From: Candidatus Ichthyocystis hellenicum
Lineage (GTDB): Bacteria; Pseudomonadota; Gammaproteobacteria; Burkholderiales; 2013Ark19i
Direction of reading: 5' to 3'
Length of the DNA stretch: 64,000 nt
Assembly: GCF_001460935.1 (NCBI RefSeq)
Contig: NZ_LN906597.1
Location: 916,768-980,767, forward strand
Part shown: piece by piece, positions 1 through 9,528 of the stretch
Numbering within the stretch: the stretch's first letter is position 1
How the letters are laid out: each line of letters begins with the position of its first letter
The notes under the pieces: generated by a model
The model's input: the letters and a program-made list of their open reading frames with translations, nothing else
What the model was told of the DNA's origin: nothing
Database searches by the model: none
Program-made: the position numbers and the translations under genes

Positions 1-3000
1 GAACCAATTATTAAAGATGAGTGTGAGGAATTAGAAAGATTTTTATCTGAGGCACGTGTAGTTGATGTTGATGAAAATAATTCTTCTTCGTTTGTTGTTA
101 GGAAGACGACAGAAGAGGAAAAAATTCATCTTATGAAACGTGCTAAAATTTTTATAGATAAAGAACTAAAATGCTCTGCTAGATTAGCATGGTTGGATAT
201 AGTTAAAATATCAAAAATTGTTGAGGGCGGAGGAAGTGACAATACTGGGTCTATTGGTGAAGAGAGCATGGATAGAGCCCATCATAATTCCACAGAATCA
301 TCGTCGTCACAAGCATTGTTAACTAAGGTGGATTCATTTGTTTCTAACCCAATTTCTAGTGCAGTTGGTGTCCCATATTTACATCATCAACTATTACAAG
401 ATTTATGTAAAGGGTATGGATATAATGTTAATTTTAAAGAAATATCAAAAGATTGTGACGATAATTTTTTGATGGCACATGCTGTTAAATGTGGGTATCG
501 GTTTTCTGACAATTTTTTTTCTACTATGATCAAGCACAAGATCGATTTTCTAAATAAAGTCGATTCTATTTTAACTAATTTATGTTCTAGTTTTTATTTC
601 TTAAGAGATTTAGGTAGTAAGAATGTAAATGTAATCCTATTAATGGATAAAATTTGTTATTCTTTTTCCCAGCATGTGTATAGTTTGAGAGATAAATGTA
701 TTGATGTTTTGCAGTCTGAGGTTATTCCTGCAACAATAATAATTATTTTTGATTCTGTTGTTACAGTTGGTAGTTGCGAACGAAAAATGAGCTATTCTGA
801 GATGGAACAATTATTCTTGCTTTTTATTACCAAATTAGAGAAGTTAATTATGGTTAGAATAATAAAATATTGGCATGATTTTTGTAGTGAGAATAAAGAA
901 TTATTATCATTAGTTTCGTTTATTGATTATAGTGATCCGTTTTTTGCTTCTTACCGGTATAGTAGAATTAGTTTGCCTCATATTACTCATCCCGCTGCGT
1001 TTACCTGTAAGTTTGATGAGTATATTTCTTTTATGGCTGTTACTAAGATTGATATGATGGTACGTGATTTCGTTGAACGCTATAGTGATGTATTGAAAAA
1101 AAATATTCGTTCCAGGTGCATGAGTATTTGTAGTTACAGTCCTAATCCTTTTAGTGATATTAAAAAAATCTTAATAAATTTGAGTCGTTTTATCAGAAAA
1201 GAATTTGATAAAATGTTAACTGAAAAGGCAGTAGAGGATAATTTTAGTAGTTTTTTTAATGAGTTAATAATATGGAAATATCAAATTTATGAGGCTGATG
1301 TTATAGAAAGATGTAGATCATCAATTGTTAAATTAGTTACCAATGATATGTACAAATCATTAATGAGTTTTTTATATACCTCTTTGTATGATATGGTAAA
1401 AGGTTTCTGTTCTCGTATTACTTCTTCCTGGAATCATGTATCTAAAGGTGGTAATTATCTTCGCACTATAGAAAACAGGCTAAAATTTAAGATTTATCCT
1501 GAGGATGGGTATAATATTTTATATATAAGGAAGAGCTTTTCAGCTAAATCTAGGAAAATTATTTGGGATAAGTTTTTTTACATGATAAGTGGAAAGCATA
1601 AATTTTCAGATGGTACCGTTATTAGTAGAGTTAGTTGGAATAAAATTTCAAAAAAACTATTTCCAGTTGCTCAAGGATTGGTTAAGCACTTTCTAGATAT
1701 GGAACGTTTGGAATTATCTAAACTTATATCTAAAGTACGTATAGTGGAGGATATCGGTGGGTTTGATATTTCTTCATTAGGTACTAGAGAAGCTACATCT
1801 AAGGAAAAAGCTAGTATTTTGAGGCTTGCTATCAGTAGTGCGGATCGTCAAACTAAAGATTTGTTCAGGAAAGTATGGGTAGATTTGGTTAAGATTACGG
1901 AAAATTATAAATCTAAAGCCTATACAGATTCTACGTCTGAATCTACAGTTAAAGATGTAGATATGTTAGATGTTACAATGCCTGTGGAATTAGATTGTTG
2001 TTCTTTAGGTTTAAGTGCAGATAAAATTATTAGCAAGTGGAAATTGAACCTTCATCCTGATGATGATAAGATCATTTTATTTATAAGAAGAAAATTTTCA
2101 ACGGAGATTAAGAGTAGTTTTCGCTCATTGTTTTCCGGTATGTTGTCTACAAAAACTTTGCTTTCAAATGGAGAAGTATTGCGCAGTTGTTCTTGGCCCC
2201 TTATTTCTGGTGAGTTATATCCGATTGCTTTAGAATTTATAGACCCAATTATTGAAAATGAATATAAAGAGTTAGATGCGTTTTTATCTAAAGCGCGTGT
2301 GGTAGATTTTGATAAAAATGATAGTTGTTCGTGTGTTGTTAGGAAGGTTACTGCTGTGGAAAAAAATAATCTTATGCGGCGTGCTAAGAAGTTTGTATAT
2401 AGAGAATTAAGATATTCCGCTAGGTTGGTGTGGTTGGATGTAGTTAAGAATTCAAAATGTGGTGACCATCATTATACATCAGAAGATATTAATGAAGAAA
2501 GTGTAGGTAATGCATGTGACACATGTGGGGTTAATATTAGTTGTGTTGATAATGCAGCTATTTTAAGGATTAGAAAAAAATTTTCGTCTAAAATTGTACC
2601 TGTTATTTGTGCTAAGTTTAGTGAAATGCTAAAAAATAGGTACAAATTTGATGATGGTACCGTTATTGATAAGATTGCTTGGTTTAGGATATCAAAGAAA
2701 ATGTTTCCAATTGTTGAAGAGGAAATTAAGTGCATTGTTGCAGATGAGTATAAAGAATTAGACGGAGTTGTGTCTAGATCACGTGTAGTTATTAATTGCA
2801 AGCTTGATAGAGAAATTACAAATGAAGAGAAAGTTACTGTTCTAAGTAATATTATGAAACTTGTTCATTCTTCATTAAAAGCTTTGTGTGGTAAGGTTTG
2901 GGAAGATGTAGTTACTTCTTTGTGGGATCGTTATGATAATATTGGTTCTACTGTAGATATTTTTCCTGCCACAGAATATAGAGGTTCTGGAGGTTCTGGA

Positions 3001-3981
3001 GGTTCTGGGGAGTTATTTTCTCTTGATTCCTTGTTAGGATCAGCAGAGTCTGATAGTACAATTGGCTCATTAGCTGGATTCAATCTTCGTCGAGAGGATG
3101 ATAATGCTATTTTAAACATAAGGAAGAGGTTTTCTTCCAATATGAGAAATTGTGTTCGAAATAAGTTTTGTGAAATGTTAAAAACAAAATATGAATTTGA
3201 TGATCATACTGTAATAGATATGTCTCCTTGGGTAAAAATATCGAAAAAATTGTTACCCATTGCTAAAAAAGAAATTATGCCAATAATGAAAGAGGAGTAT
3301 GTGAAAATAAATGAGGTTTTGTTGAAGTCAAGCGTGGTGATTTCTTCACATGATTGCTCCAGTATAGATGTAAGAGATCTTACATCTAAGGAAAGGTCAA
3401 ATATTATAAAAATGGTTATGAAACTAGTATATAGGCAATCAATAGATGCTTTTGGTAGAGTATGGCGTAGCGTAATAAGATCATCCAAGATTAAAGGTTC
3501 AGTGGATGATAGTGATGCTGTGGCTAATAATGTTAATGAATCAGAATTAGAAATGACTAAATCTATCGATAAGCCATCTCCAGTTGGTTTATCAGATCTT
3601 AGGGACTCAGATAAATCTGAACTTGACAATATTAGGTTAGAATTTGTTGGGGGGTTAGCATCTGTTATTGATGAAGTTGTTAGGTTGTTGTTATTAGATC
3701 TTGATCTTTCTTCATCTGGTAGAGGTGTTATTTTAGATAAAGTGATATCAACTATGGCAGATAGGAGCAATATTTTATTTAAAGAAGGAGGTTTCTTTGA
3801 TCGGGTTGAATCAATTTTATTAGATGCAATGGTAATTGAATCATCTGAAAAAATGAGACTTCTTGATGAAAAAGAGAGGAAATTTATTTTTCGAGTGTTT
3901 GTTGATAGTATTGATAGCGACAGAGATTATCTCGCTAAGAAACGTACTGGAGAATTGATGAGTTTCCATATGTTTGGGTAG
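1..3981 (+). CDS. Array gene 1, 5'-partial chimera: B-module tail, then N-A-B-C-D-CTD
   Basis: The frame is open from base 1 (first residues EPIIKDECEELERFLSEARV), so the gene starts upstream; the first ATG in the window (133) lies inside a module and is not the start. About 75 codons are the end of a B module (SEARVVDVD, then RKTTEEEK). After a Ser/Gly-rich linker comes the N domain (LLQDLCKGYGY near base 400, through to about 1440). Module A follows (about 1470-1890), then B (LNLHPDDD, 2029-2450), C (2524-2930), D (3070-3490) and the CTD (SELDNIRLEF, about 3590-3950). Other family members begin with N, so a B tail before N indicates fusion to an upstream paralogue. A Gly-Ser-Gly linker made of three 9-bp repeats sits at 2983-3009 between C and D. 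The family is unrecognised and no signal peptide or membrane segment is visible. Confidence 0.9.
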   Translation, partial: EPIIKDECEELERFLSEARVVDVDENNSSSFVVRKTTEEEKIHLMKRAKIFIDKELKCSARLAWLDIVKISKIVEGGGSDNTGSIGEESMDRAHHNSTESSSSQALLTKVDSFVSNPISSAVGVPYLHHQLLQDLCKGYGYNVNFKEISKDCDDNFLMAHAVKCGYRFSDNFFSTMIKHKIDFLNKVDSILTNLCSSFYFLRDLGSKNVNVILLMDKICYSFSQHVYSLRDKCIDVLQSEVIPATIIIIFDSVVTVGSCERKMSYSEMEQLFLLFITKLEKLIMVRIIKYWHDFCSENKELLSLVSFIDYSDPFFASYRYSRISLPHITHPAAFTCKFDEYISFMAVTKIDMMVRDFVERYSDVLKKNIRSRCMSICSYSPNPFSDIKKILINLSRFIRKEFDKMLTEKAVEDNFSSFFNELIIWKYQIYEADVIERCRSSIVKLVTNDMYKSLMSFLYTSLYDMVKGFCSRITSSWNHVSKGGNYLRTIENRLKFKIYPEDGYNILYIRKSFSAKSRKIIWDKFFYMISGKHKFSDGTVISRVSWNKISKKLFPVAQGLVKHFLDMERLELSKLISKVRIVEDIGGFDISSLGTREATSKEKASILRLAISSADRQTKDLFRKVWVDLVKITENYKSKAYTDSTSESTVKDVDMLDVTMPVELDCCSLGLSADKIISKWKLNLHPDDDKIILFIRRKFSTEIKSSFRSLFSGMLSTKTLLSNGEVLRSCSWPLISGELYPIALEFIDPIIENEYKELDAFLSKARVVDFDKNDSCSCVVRKVTAVEKNNLMRRAKKFVYRELRYSARLVWLDVVKNSKCGDHHYTSEDINEESVGNACDTCGVNISCVDNAAILRIRKKFSSKIVPVICAKFSEMLKNRYKFDDGTVIDKIAWFRISKKMFPIVEEEIKCIVADEYKELDGVVSRSRVVINCKLDREITNEEKVTVLSNIMKLVHSSLKALCGKVWEDVVTSLWDRYDNIGSTVDIFPATEYRGSGGSGGSGELFSLDSLLGSAESDSTIGSLAGFNLRREDDNAILNIRKRFSSNMRNCVRNKFCEMLKTKYEFDDHTVIDMSPWVKISKKLLPIAKKEIMPIMKEEYVKINEVLLKSSVVISSHDCSSIDVRDLTSKERSNIIKMVMKLVYRQSIDAFGRVWRSVIRSSKIKGSVDDSDAVANNVNESELEMTKSIDKPSPVGLSDLRDSDKSELDNIRLEFVGGLASVIDEVVRLLLLDLDLSSSGRGVILDKVISTMADRSNILFKEGGFFDRVESILLDAMVIESSEKMRLLDEKERKFIFRVFVDSIDSDRDYLAKKRTGELMSFHMFG
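2983..3009 (+). repeat. Three 9-bp tandem repeats encoding Gly-Ser-Gly
   Basis: Three in-frame copies of GGTTCTGGA (the last ends GGG) encode GSGGSGGSG in the linker between modules C and D of the first gene. The unit length is a multiple of three, so copy-number change would alter linker length but not frame. Confidence 0.85.
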
Positions 3982-4453
3982 GAATATACCTGTTAAATTA
4001 TTTTCTGATTCTGCGATTGAATTGTTATTGATTTGGGATCAAAGAAATTGTATTTTTTGGGAGCTAATGTTTGTAGTATATTGTTTGCTTATTTGAAAAA
4101 TTAACTCTACTTTTTGGCAATGTAATTGAGTTGTTATGAGGTAGAAATAAAAATAATTTGATTTCTCCCATGGATATAATATGCTAGGCAATATATCTAC
4201 GTTTTCAATAAATTTAATAATGTTACTGTTTTTTCTCAAATAATTTGTCTTGTTCTGTGTAGTTTATAATCATAATTTTTCCTATTATAATAGTGCTTGA
4301 TCTAGAGATAGTTGTTTGATTTTCTATTTTTGGTAAATTTTGTATTTGCTGCTGATGATTATTCAAAGACGGATATTTTTTAGTAGAGTGAAGTTATTGT
4401 TATCGGGTTTATAATTACTTGATTTATTGGGGGGTGATAGATTTGGTGATATT
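3982..4453. other. Gap after array gene 1 with no recognisable gene
   Basis: This stretch is AT-rich and contains no convincing frame or family fragment. A short open frame on the minus strand (4039-4239) has no family resemblance and is probably chance. The sequence leads directly into decayed family fragments. Confidence 0.4.
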
Positions 4454-5163
4454 GTGAGCAATAGATATGGGTTTGATGGTTTTATAGTTATTGATATGTT
4501 TGCTTTTTTAGGTGCTGGAAAATAGTTATTTATAATGATAAGAATAAATTTTTATCTAAGATAAATAAGCATATTTGTAGTGAATTTATCAGTTTGATAA
4601 AAATATTCACAAATTTTATGACAGTACTATTATAGGTATGTGTTTCTGGAGCGCTATTTCTAAAAAATAATTTCCTATTGCCATATAATGTATTAAGATA
4701 GTTATATAAAAGTAATATTCAGAAATAAATAATGTATTATCGCAATCAATATAGTTATTTTATAAATTTTATGGCGCTAATATAATAATTTCACGATAGG
4801 CATGTTACCTTGTTGATTGCTATGATGTCGATATACTAGATTTAAATATCAACTTTGTTTATATCACGAGGTTTAGTTTCTAAGTTGATAAAAATCAATT
4901 GCCATGAATCAGATAGTAGATTCTTGTTAGATAGGTTACTGTTTAATCGAAGACGCTTTTATTTTATTAATAATACTTACTATTAGTATAATATATAAAT
5001 CAGATACTGATAATATTCGCCTAGAATTTATTGTAAATCTAGGTTCTAGATAAAGTTGGTAGTTTGTTATTCTCTCGACAATTAGTATCTTATTTAAGAT
5101 GGTATAATGTTATCTTTTTAATAGGAGCTACCATTTTTTCAAGAAGGTGGTGGTTTTTTATAG
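4454..5163 (+). pseudogene. Decayed paralogue remnant (C-D-CTD order)
   Basis: Family fragments appear in the correct order but in different frames with stops. Bases 4454-4525 read VSNRYGFDGFIVIDMF, like the F-DGT-VI-W part of a module. Bases 4543-4602 read NKFLSKINKHICSEFISLIK, close to D modules. Bases 4608-4683, in another frame, read HKFYDSTIIGMCFW and then SAISKK-stop-FPIA. Bases 4997-5055 read SDTDNIRLEFIVNLG, the start of the CTD, and 5131-5163 read FFQEGGGFL, the CTD box LFKEGGFF. It is clearly a dead member of the array. Confidence 0.8.
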
Positions 5164-5319
5164 TGTTTTGTAGGTTTTTGTGAATTATGTTTTTATTAGT
5201 AATTTAGTTAGTCATGGTTTTATGAAAAAATATGATATATATGTGTTGTAATTTATGATTTCAGAATTATAAGTTACTTAATAGTATTGCTTGCCATGTG
5301 AATTATACAGGGTAGAAAT

Positions 5320-8300
5320 ATGGATATTGTTTGTGATCATGAAAATAAACATTATTTTGATCAGGATACTTATAGTGCATGTTCTGATAAAGATGATGAG
5401 AATGATCATTATCTTCAGAAATATAAATTGGGTACAGACCCTTCATTAGCACCAATAGTTGATGGTGTTTCGTTGTCTGATTTTCCTAAAGTGCATTACA
5501 GATCAGAAGTAGTTTTCTTAGTTCCTTTGGAGTTAAATTGCTCTTCATTGGGAATTAAATTAAATGAGTTTATTATTGATATGTGGGGGGTAAATATACA
5601 TCATGATGATAATAAACTTATTTTTTTTATCAGGAAAAAATTTTATAACATAGTTAATGACCATCTTCTTAGGTTATTTTCCAGTGTGATGAATGGTGAC
5701 TGTGTTCTTACAAGTGGAAAGGTGATATCTAATTGTGATTGGTATTTTTTTTGTGATGAATTGCTACCAGTTGCCATTGAATCACTTGAGCCAATTTTAG
5801 AAAGGCAGGATAAAGAATTATATGAAGTATTTTCTAAAGCACGCGTGGTAGATTCTAATAAAAATGGTGGTTTTTATAATGTTATTAGGGCAATTACAGA
5901 TGATGAAAAAAACATTGTTATGGAACGCGCGAAGGAATTTATATGTAGGATAATTCTAAATTCCATTAAATTGTCATGGGAGAGAGTAGCTAAGATCCCA
6001 CAATCAATTGATAACAAAAGTATCTATAAATATCTTGATAGAGGATACATAGAAGGTGAATTTGGAGTTAGACTTCGTTGCAGTGACTATATTGCTATTT
6101 TTAGTTATAAGAGGAAATTGTTGTTTAAAATTAAACCAATTATACGTAATAAATTTTATGAAATCATGAAAAATGAATATAAATTTGATGGTATTAATAT
6201 TGTTAATAATTTTTCTTGTTTCAGTGATAACAAAAAATTGTTAACAATTGCTAAAGATGAAGTAAAGTATTTCCTTAACGATGGAAGTGAGAAAATAAAA
6301 ATAATTTTATCTAGATCACGTGTAGTGATTAATTACATCTCTGATAGAGTAATTACAAATAAAGAAAAATCTATTGTTTTGAAAAACATCGATAAAATTG
6401 TAAATATGGAACTAAATAATTTGTTTAGTAATGTTTGGGATGATTTAGTTGAGTTTTTTAGGGATAAAAGTGAGGGTGTTGAAGATGTTTTGTCAAATGC
6501 TATTTATAATATAATATCGGTAAGATGCGCCGGTAGTGATGGTAGTTTGGAAATTAAACTTAAGGATGAATCCATTTCTTATTGCAATGATTGTTATGTT
6601 AATGATATCGAAAGAAGTATTTTATTTGATTTAAATAAATGTATCCGTGCTAAATTTGTTGAGATATTAAGTGATAAAGATAAATTTGATTGTTTTAATT
6701 TAGTTGATAAATCTCCCTGGGGTAAGGTATCAAAAAAAATATTGCCTGTTGTTAAGGAAGAAATTAAGCCAATTATAGAAAGAGGTCGTGCAGAAGTAAA
6801 TGAGGTATTATTAAAATCGGAAGCAGTATTCTATAAATATAACGGGAGCAGTATTACTAGAAATTTTAAATATGAGGAGGTATGTCTTGTTCTGAAAATT
6901 GTTATGAAATGTATATACAAGAAGATTAATTTTGGCAAGTTGTGGGCTAGATCTATCAAATCTCCAAAGTATTTTGAAGAAGATGTTTCTGAATCTATTA
7001 ACTTATGGGGGGTTAATCTTCATCCTGATGATAGTAGGCTTATTTTGTTTATTAGGAAAAAATTTTCAGTAAATATTAGATCTCATCTTCGTAAATTATT
7101 CTCTAATATGATTAAAGATGGGTCTATTTTTGCAACTGCCAAGCCACAAGGAGACTATTCTTGGGCACTTTTTTCTAATGAATTGATTCCAATTGCTAAA
7201 AAATCAGTTGGGAAAATAATGGAGGAACAGTATAAAGAATTAGATGAAATTTTATCTAAATCATATGTATTGGATACTAATAAAGGTGATGTTAATTTTT
7301 GTGTTTCTGGGAGAAGGATTACAGATGATGAAAAAAATAATATCATGGTTAGAGCTAAGGCTTTTATATGTAGGAGATTATATAATTCTATTAGGGTATC
7401 ATGGATATCTGTAACTAATTCTTCAGTTTTATGTAATCATAAAGAAAAAGATATTGTTCCCAAAGTTAAAATTCGTTATGAAGATAGTGTTGCTATTTTA
7501 AATACTAGGAGAGAATTTTCCCGCAAGATAAAATCTACTATATATTGTAAGTTTACTGAGATGATAAATAATAAATGTAAATTTGTTGATGGTACTGTTA
7601 TTGGTATTTTTTCTTGGCCTAGAGTATCTAAAGACGTACTGCCAATTGCCAAAGGGGAGGTTAAACACTTTCTAAAAGACGAACGTGCAGAGTTGAGATC
7701 TATTTTATCCAAGGCACGTGTTGCTCTTGGCCCTATGGTTGAGAGAAAGCTTACAAACAAAGAAAAGAGTATTGCATTGGCAAATATTGAGAAATTAATA
7801 GATAGGGAGTTAAAGCAGTTATTTAGAAAAGTATGGTATGACGTTCTTGAATTTGTTAGATATAATTATGTTGATATTGGCAATTTTGTTGATACTGTTA
7901 GTTTCGAGGAAGGTACTTATGAGTGTGATAAAGTCGATGATTCCGCGTTTAAGCTTTATCATGAAGATGATCGTGTTATCTATAGAGTTAGAAGAAAATT
8001 TGCTGCTAAGATGAATGAACGTATTAGTAGTAAGTTTTGTGAAATGATAAATCTTAGGTATGAATTTGATGATGGTACTGTAATTGGCATACAACCTTGG
8101 GGTGATATATCTAAAAATATTTTTCCCATTGTTAAAGAAGAGGTTAAGCCAATAGTTGAAATGGAGAAAATAGAAATAAATAAGATATTAACGAGATCGC
8201 GAGCTGTGTTTCCTAAACCTGATGGGACGAGCATAATTAGAAAAATAACTTCTAAAGAGCGATCTATTATGTTGAGAGCTATTATGAGATGTGTCTGTAA

Positions 8301-8895
8301 ACTGCATAATTTAAGTAGACTTTGGCGTAGAGTTACTAAATCTTTATCGAAAAAATCATCGGTAGGAGAATTTCCAGGAGGACACGGTAAGTGTATTCCA
8401 TGTAGTACTACTGTATATGAGATATCTAAATATAATGATGATGGTAAATCTTTAGCATCGGTAAAGTCAATAGAGCTAAAGGATGTATATAAAGAAGAGC
8501 TTACTAATATAAGGATAGAATTTATTGGAAACCTAGGTCCAATCATAGATGAAGTTTTTTATTCTTTAACAAATATTGATACATTATCGTCAGGATTAGA
8601 TGATGCAATATTATCTGTGTCAGAAAGGAGTTATAATTTATTTAAGGAAGGAGGTTTTTTGTATAGAGTTGAGTCATTATTGTTGAGTGCAAAAGTGGTT
8701 AATACATTTGGTGATGACAGGTTTATTACTGATGATGAGAGTAAAAATATTTTTAAATCATTCATGGATAGCATAGATAATGATAGAGATCATCTTGTTA
8801 AGAAACGTTATCAAGAATTTATTAGGTTATTGTCGTCACCTAATATTGTGGATGGGTTTGCTGTGGTTGAGTGTGATGGCAAGAGTGAAATTTAG
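5320..8895 (+). CDS. Array gene 2: B-C-D-B-C-D-CTD paralogue
   Basis: 1,191 aa. An acidic leader (MDIVCDHENKHYF) replaces the N and A domains. Two successive B-C-D sets follow: B1 from residue 85 (WGVNIHHDDN), C1 from 249 (LRCSDY), D1 about 410-545, B2 from 562 (WGVNLHPDDS), C2 from 716 (IRYEDS), D2 from 878 (YHEDDR) and the CTD from about 1051. The first C-D pair is clearly more diverged: the DGT turn is lost in C1 and the acidic pair is blurred in D1. The second set is close to consensus. The start is supported by a leader shared with the gene at 16330 (TATTGC, GTGAATT, GGTA and TATGGATA in the same order). No enzyme motif, signal peptide or membrane helix is visible; function is unknown. 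Confidence 0.88.
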   Translation: MDIVCDHENKHYFDQDTYSACSDKDDENDHYLQKYKLGTDPSLAPIVDGVSLSDFPKVHYRSEVVFLVPLELNCSSLGIKLNEFIIDMWGVNIHHDDNKLIFFIRKKFYNIVNDHLLRLFSSVMNGDCVLTSGKVISNCDWYFFCDELLPVAIESLEPILERQDKELYEVFSKARVVDSNKNGGFYNVIRAITDDEKNIVMERAKEFICRIILNSIKLSWERVAKIPQSIDNKSIYKYLDRGYIEGEFGVRLRCSDYIAIFSYKRKLLFKIKPIIRNKFYEIMKNEYKFDGINIVNNFSCFSDNKKLLTIAKDEVKYFLNDGSEKIKIILSRSRVVINYISDRVITNKEKSIVLKNIDKIVNMELNNLFSNVWDDLVEFFRDKSEGVEDVLSNAIYNIISVRCAGSDGSLEIKLKDESISYCNDCYVNDIERSILFDLNKCIRAKFVEILSDKDKFDCFNLVDKSPWGKVSKKILPVVKEEIKPIIERGRAEVNEVLLKSEAVFYKYNGSSITRNFKYEEVCLVLKIVMKCIYKKINFGKLWARSIKSPKYFEEDVSESINLWGVNLHPDDSRLILFIRKKFSVNIRSHLRKLFSNMIKDGSIFATAKPQGDYSWALFSNELIPIAKKSVGKIMEEQYKELDEILSKSYVLDTNKGDVNFCVSGRRITDDEKNNIMVRAKAFICRRLYNSIRVSWISVTNSSVLCNHKEKDIVPKVKIRYEDSVAILNTRREFSRKIKSTIYCKFTEMINNKCKFVDGTVIGIFSWPRVSKDVLPIAKGEVKHFLKDERAELRSILSKARVALGPMVERKLTNKEKSIALANIEKLIDRELKQLFRKVWYDVLEFVRYNYVDIGNFVDTVSFEEGTYECDKVDDSAFKLYHEDDRVIYRVRRKFAAKMNERISSKFCEMINLRYEFDDGTVIGIQPWGDISKNIFPIVKEEVKPIVEMEKIEINKILTRSRAVFPKPDGTSIIRKITSKERSIMLRAIMRCVCKLHNLSRLWRRVTKSLSKKSSVGEFPGGHGKCIPCSTTVYEISKYNDDGKSLASVKSIELKDVYKEELTNIRIEFIGNLGPIIDEVFYSLTNIDTLSSGLDDAILSVSERSYNLFKEGGFLYRVESLLLSAKVVNTFGDDRFITDDESKNIFKSFMDSIDNDRDHLVKKRYQEFIRLLSSPNIVDGFAVVECDGKSEI

Positions 8896-9528
8896 GAAAT
8901 TAAGAAAAATTTTATGAATGAAGTAGTCAGTATTATCTAATTGTCATGTTTATAAAGTATGTAATTGCAATTTAGGAAATATAGATTGTGAGCCATGATC
9001 TGTTGTGTTCGAATGTATGTTGATTTCTATTGTTGCGGCAATTAATCATGTATTAAAGATGGAAGTTTTATACCCTTAAAGTAATGTTCTTCATATTTAG
9101 TTCAATTGAGTATTAAATATTAATTGTGAGTACCACACCATAATATTGATTTTAATACAGTAAGTTATTAAATTTTATGATCAAACCATATGAAGTATTG
9201 CTGGTATATTACGAGTGTGTATGTTTTTTAATAAATTTATAAGAATGGTGTGATTTAAATCACTTTAAAAACATTTGAAGACCTAAGTATAGTTAATTAT
9301 AATAGAAGGGGGTTGTAAGTTGGTGTTTGATATTTTTATTTGTTATGAGCGATTAAAATGTTGATGTCATGATAGTTAGATAAAAAATATGTGTGATAGG
9401 TTAATATGTGTATTAATGGTATTTTTGTCTAAGTATCTGCAACTAAAAAAGTTAAGTGGTATTTTGATTTTTAGTGAGTGTAGAGTTATTTTTGTGCTCG
9501 TGTGAGTATAAGGATTGTAATTATTAAT
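8896..9528. other. Intergenic region, no clear gene
   Basis: This gap contains a perfect 14-bp palindrome, GTGATTTAAATCAC, at 9250-9263. A weak promoter-like match (GATTTTTAG.GAGTG) lies at 9466-9496. A faint peptide match (ISIVAAINHVLKME, about 9020-9065) resembles the PIV.EEI.P..EKE stretch of a module but is too short to claim as a remnant. Confidence 0.4.

Noticed and set aside
9005-9069. Possible module relic reading ISIVAAINHVLKME
   Set aside because: One short match in AT-rich DNA with no second fragment in the correct order nearby.
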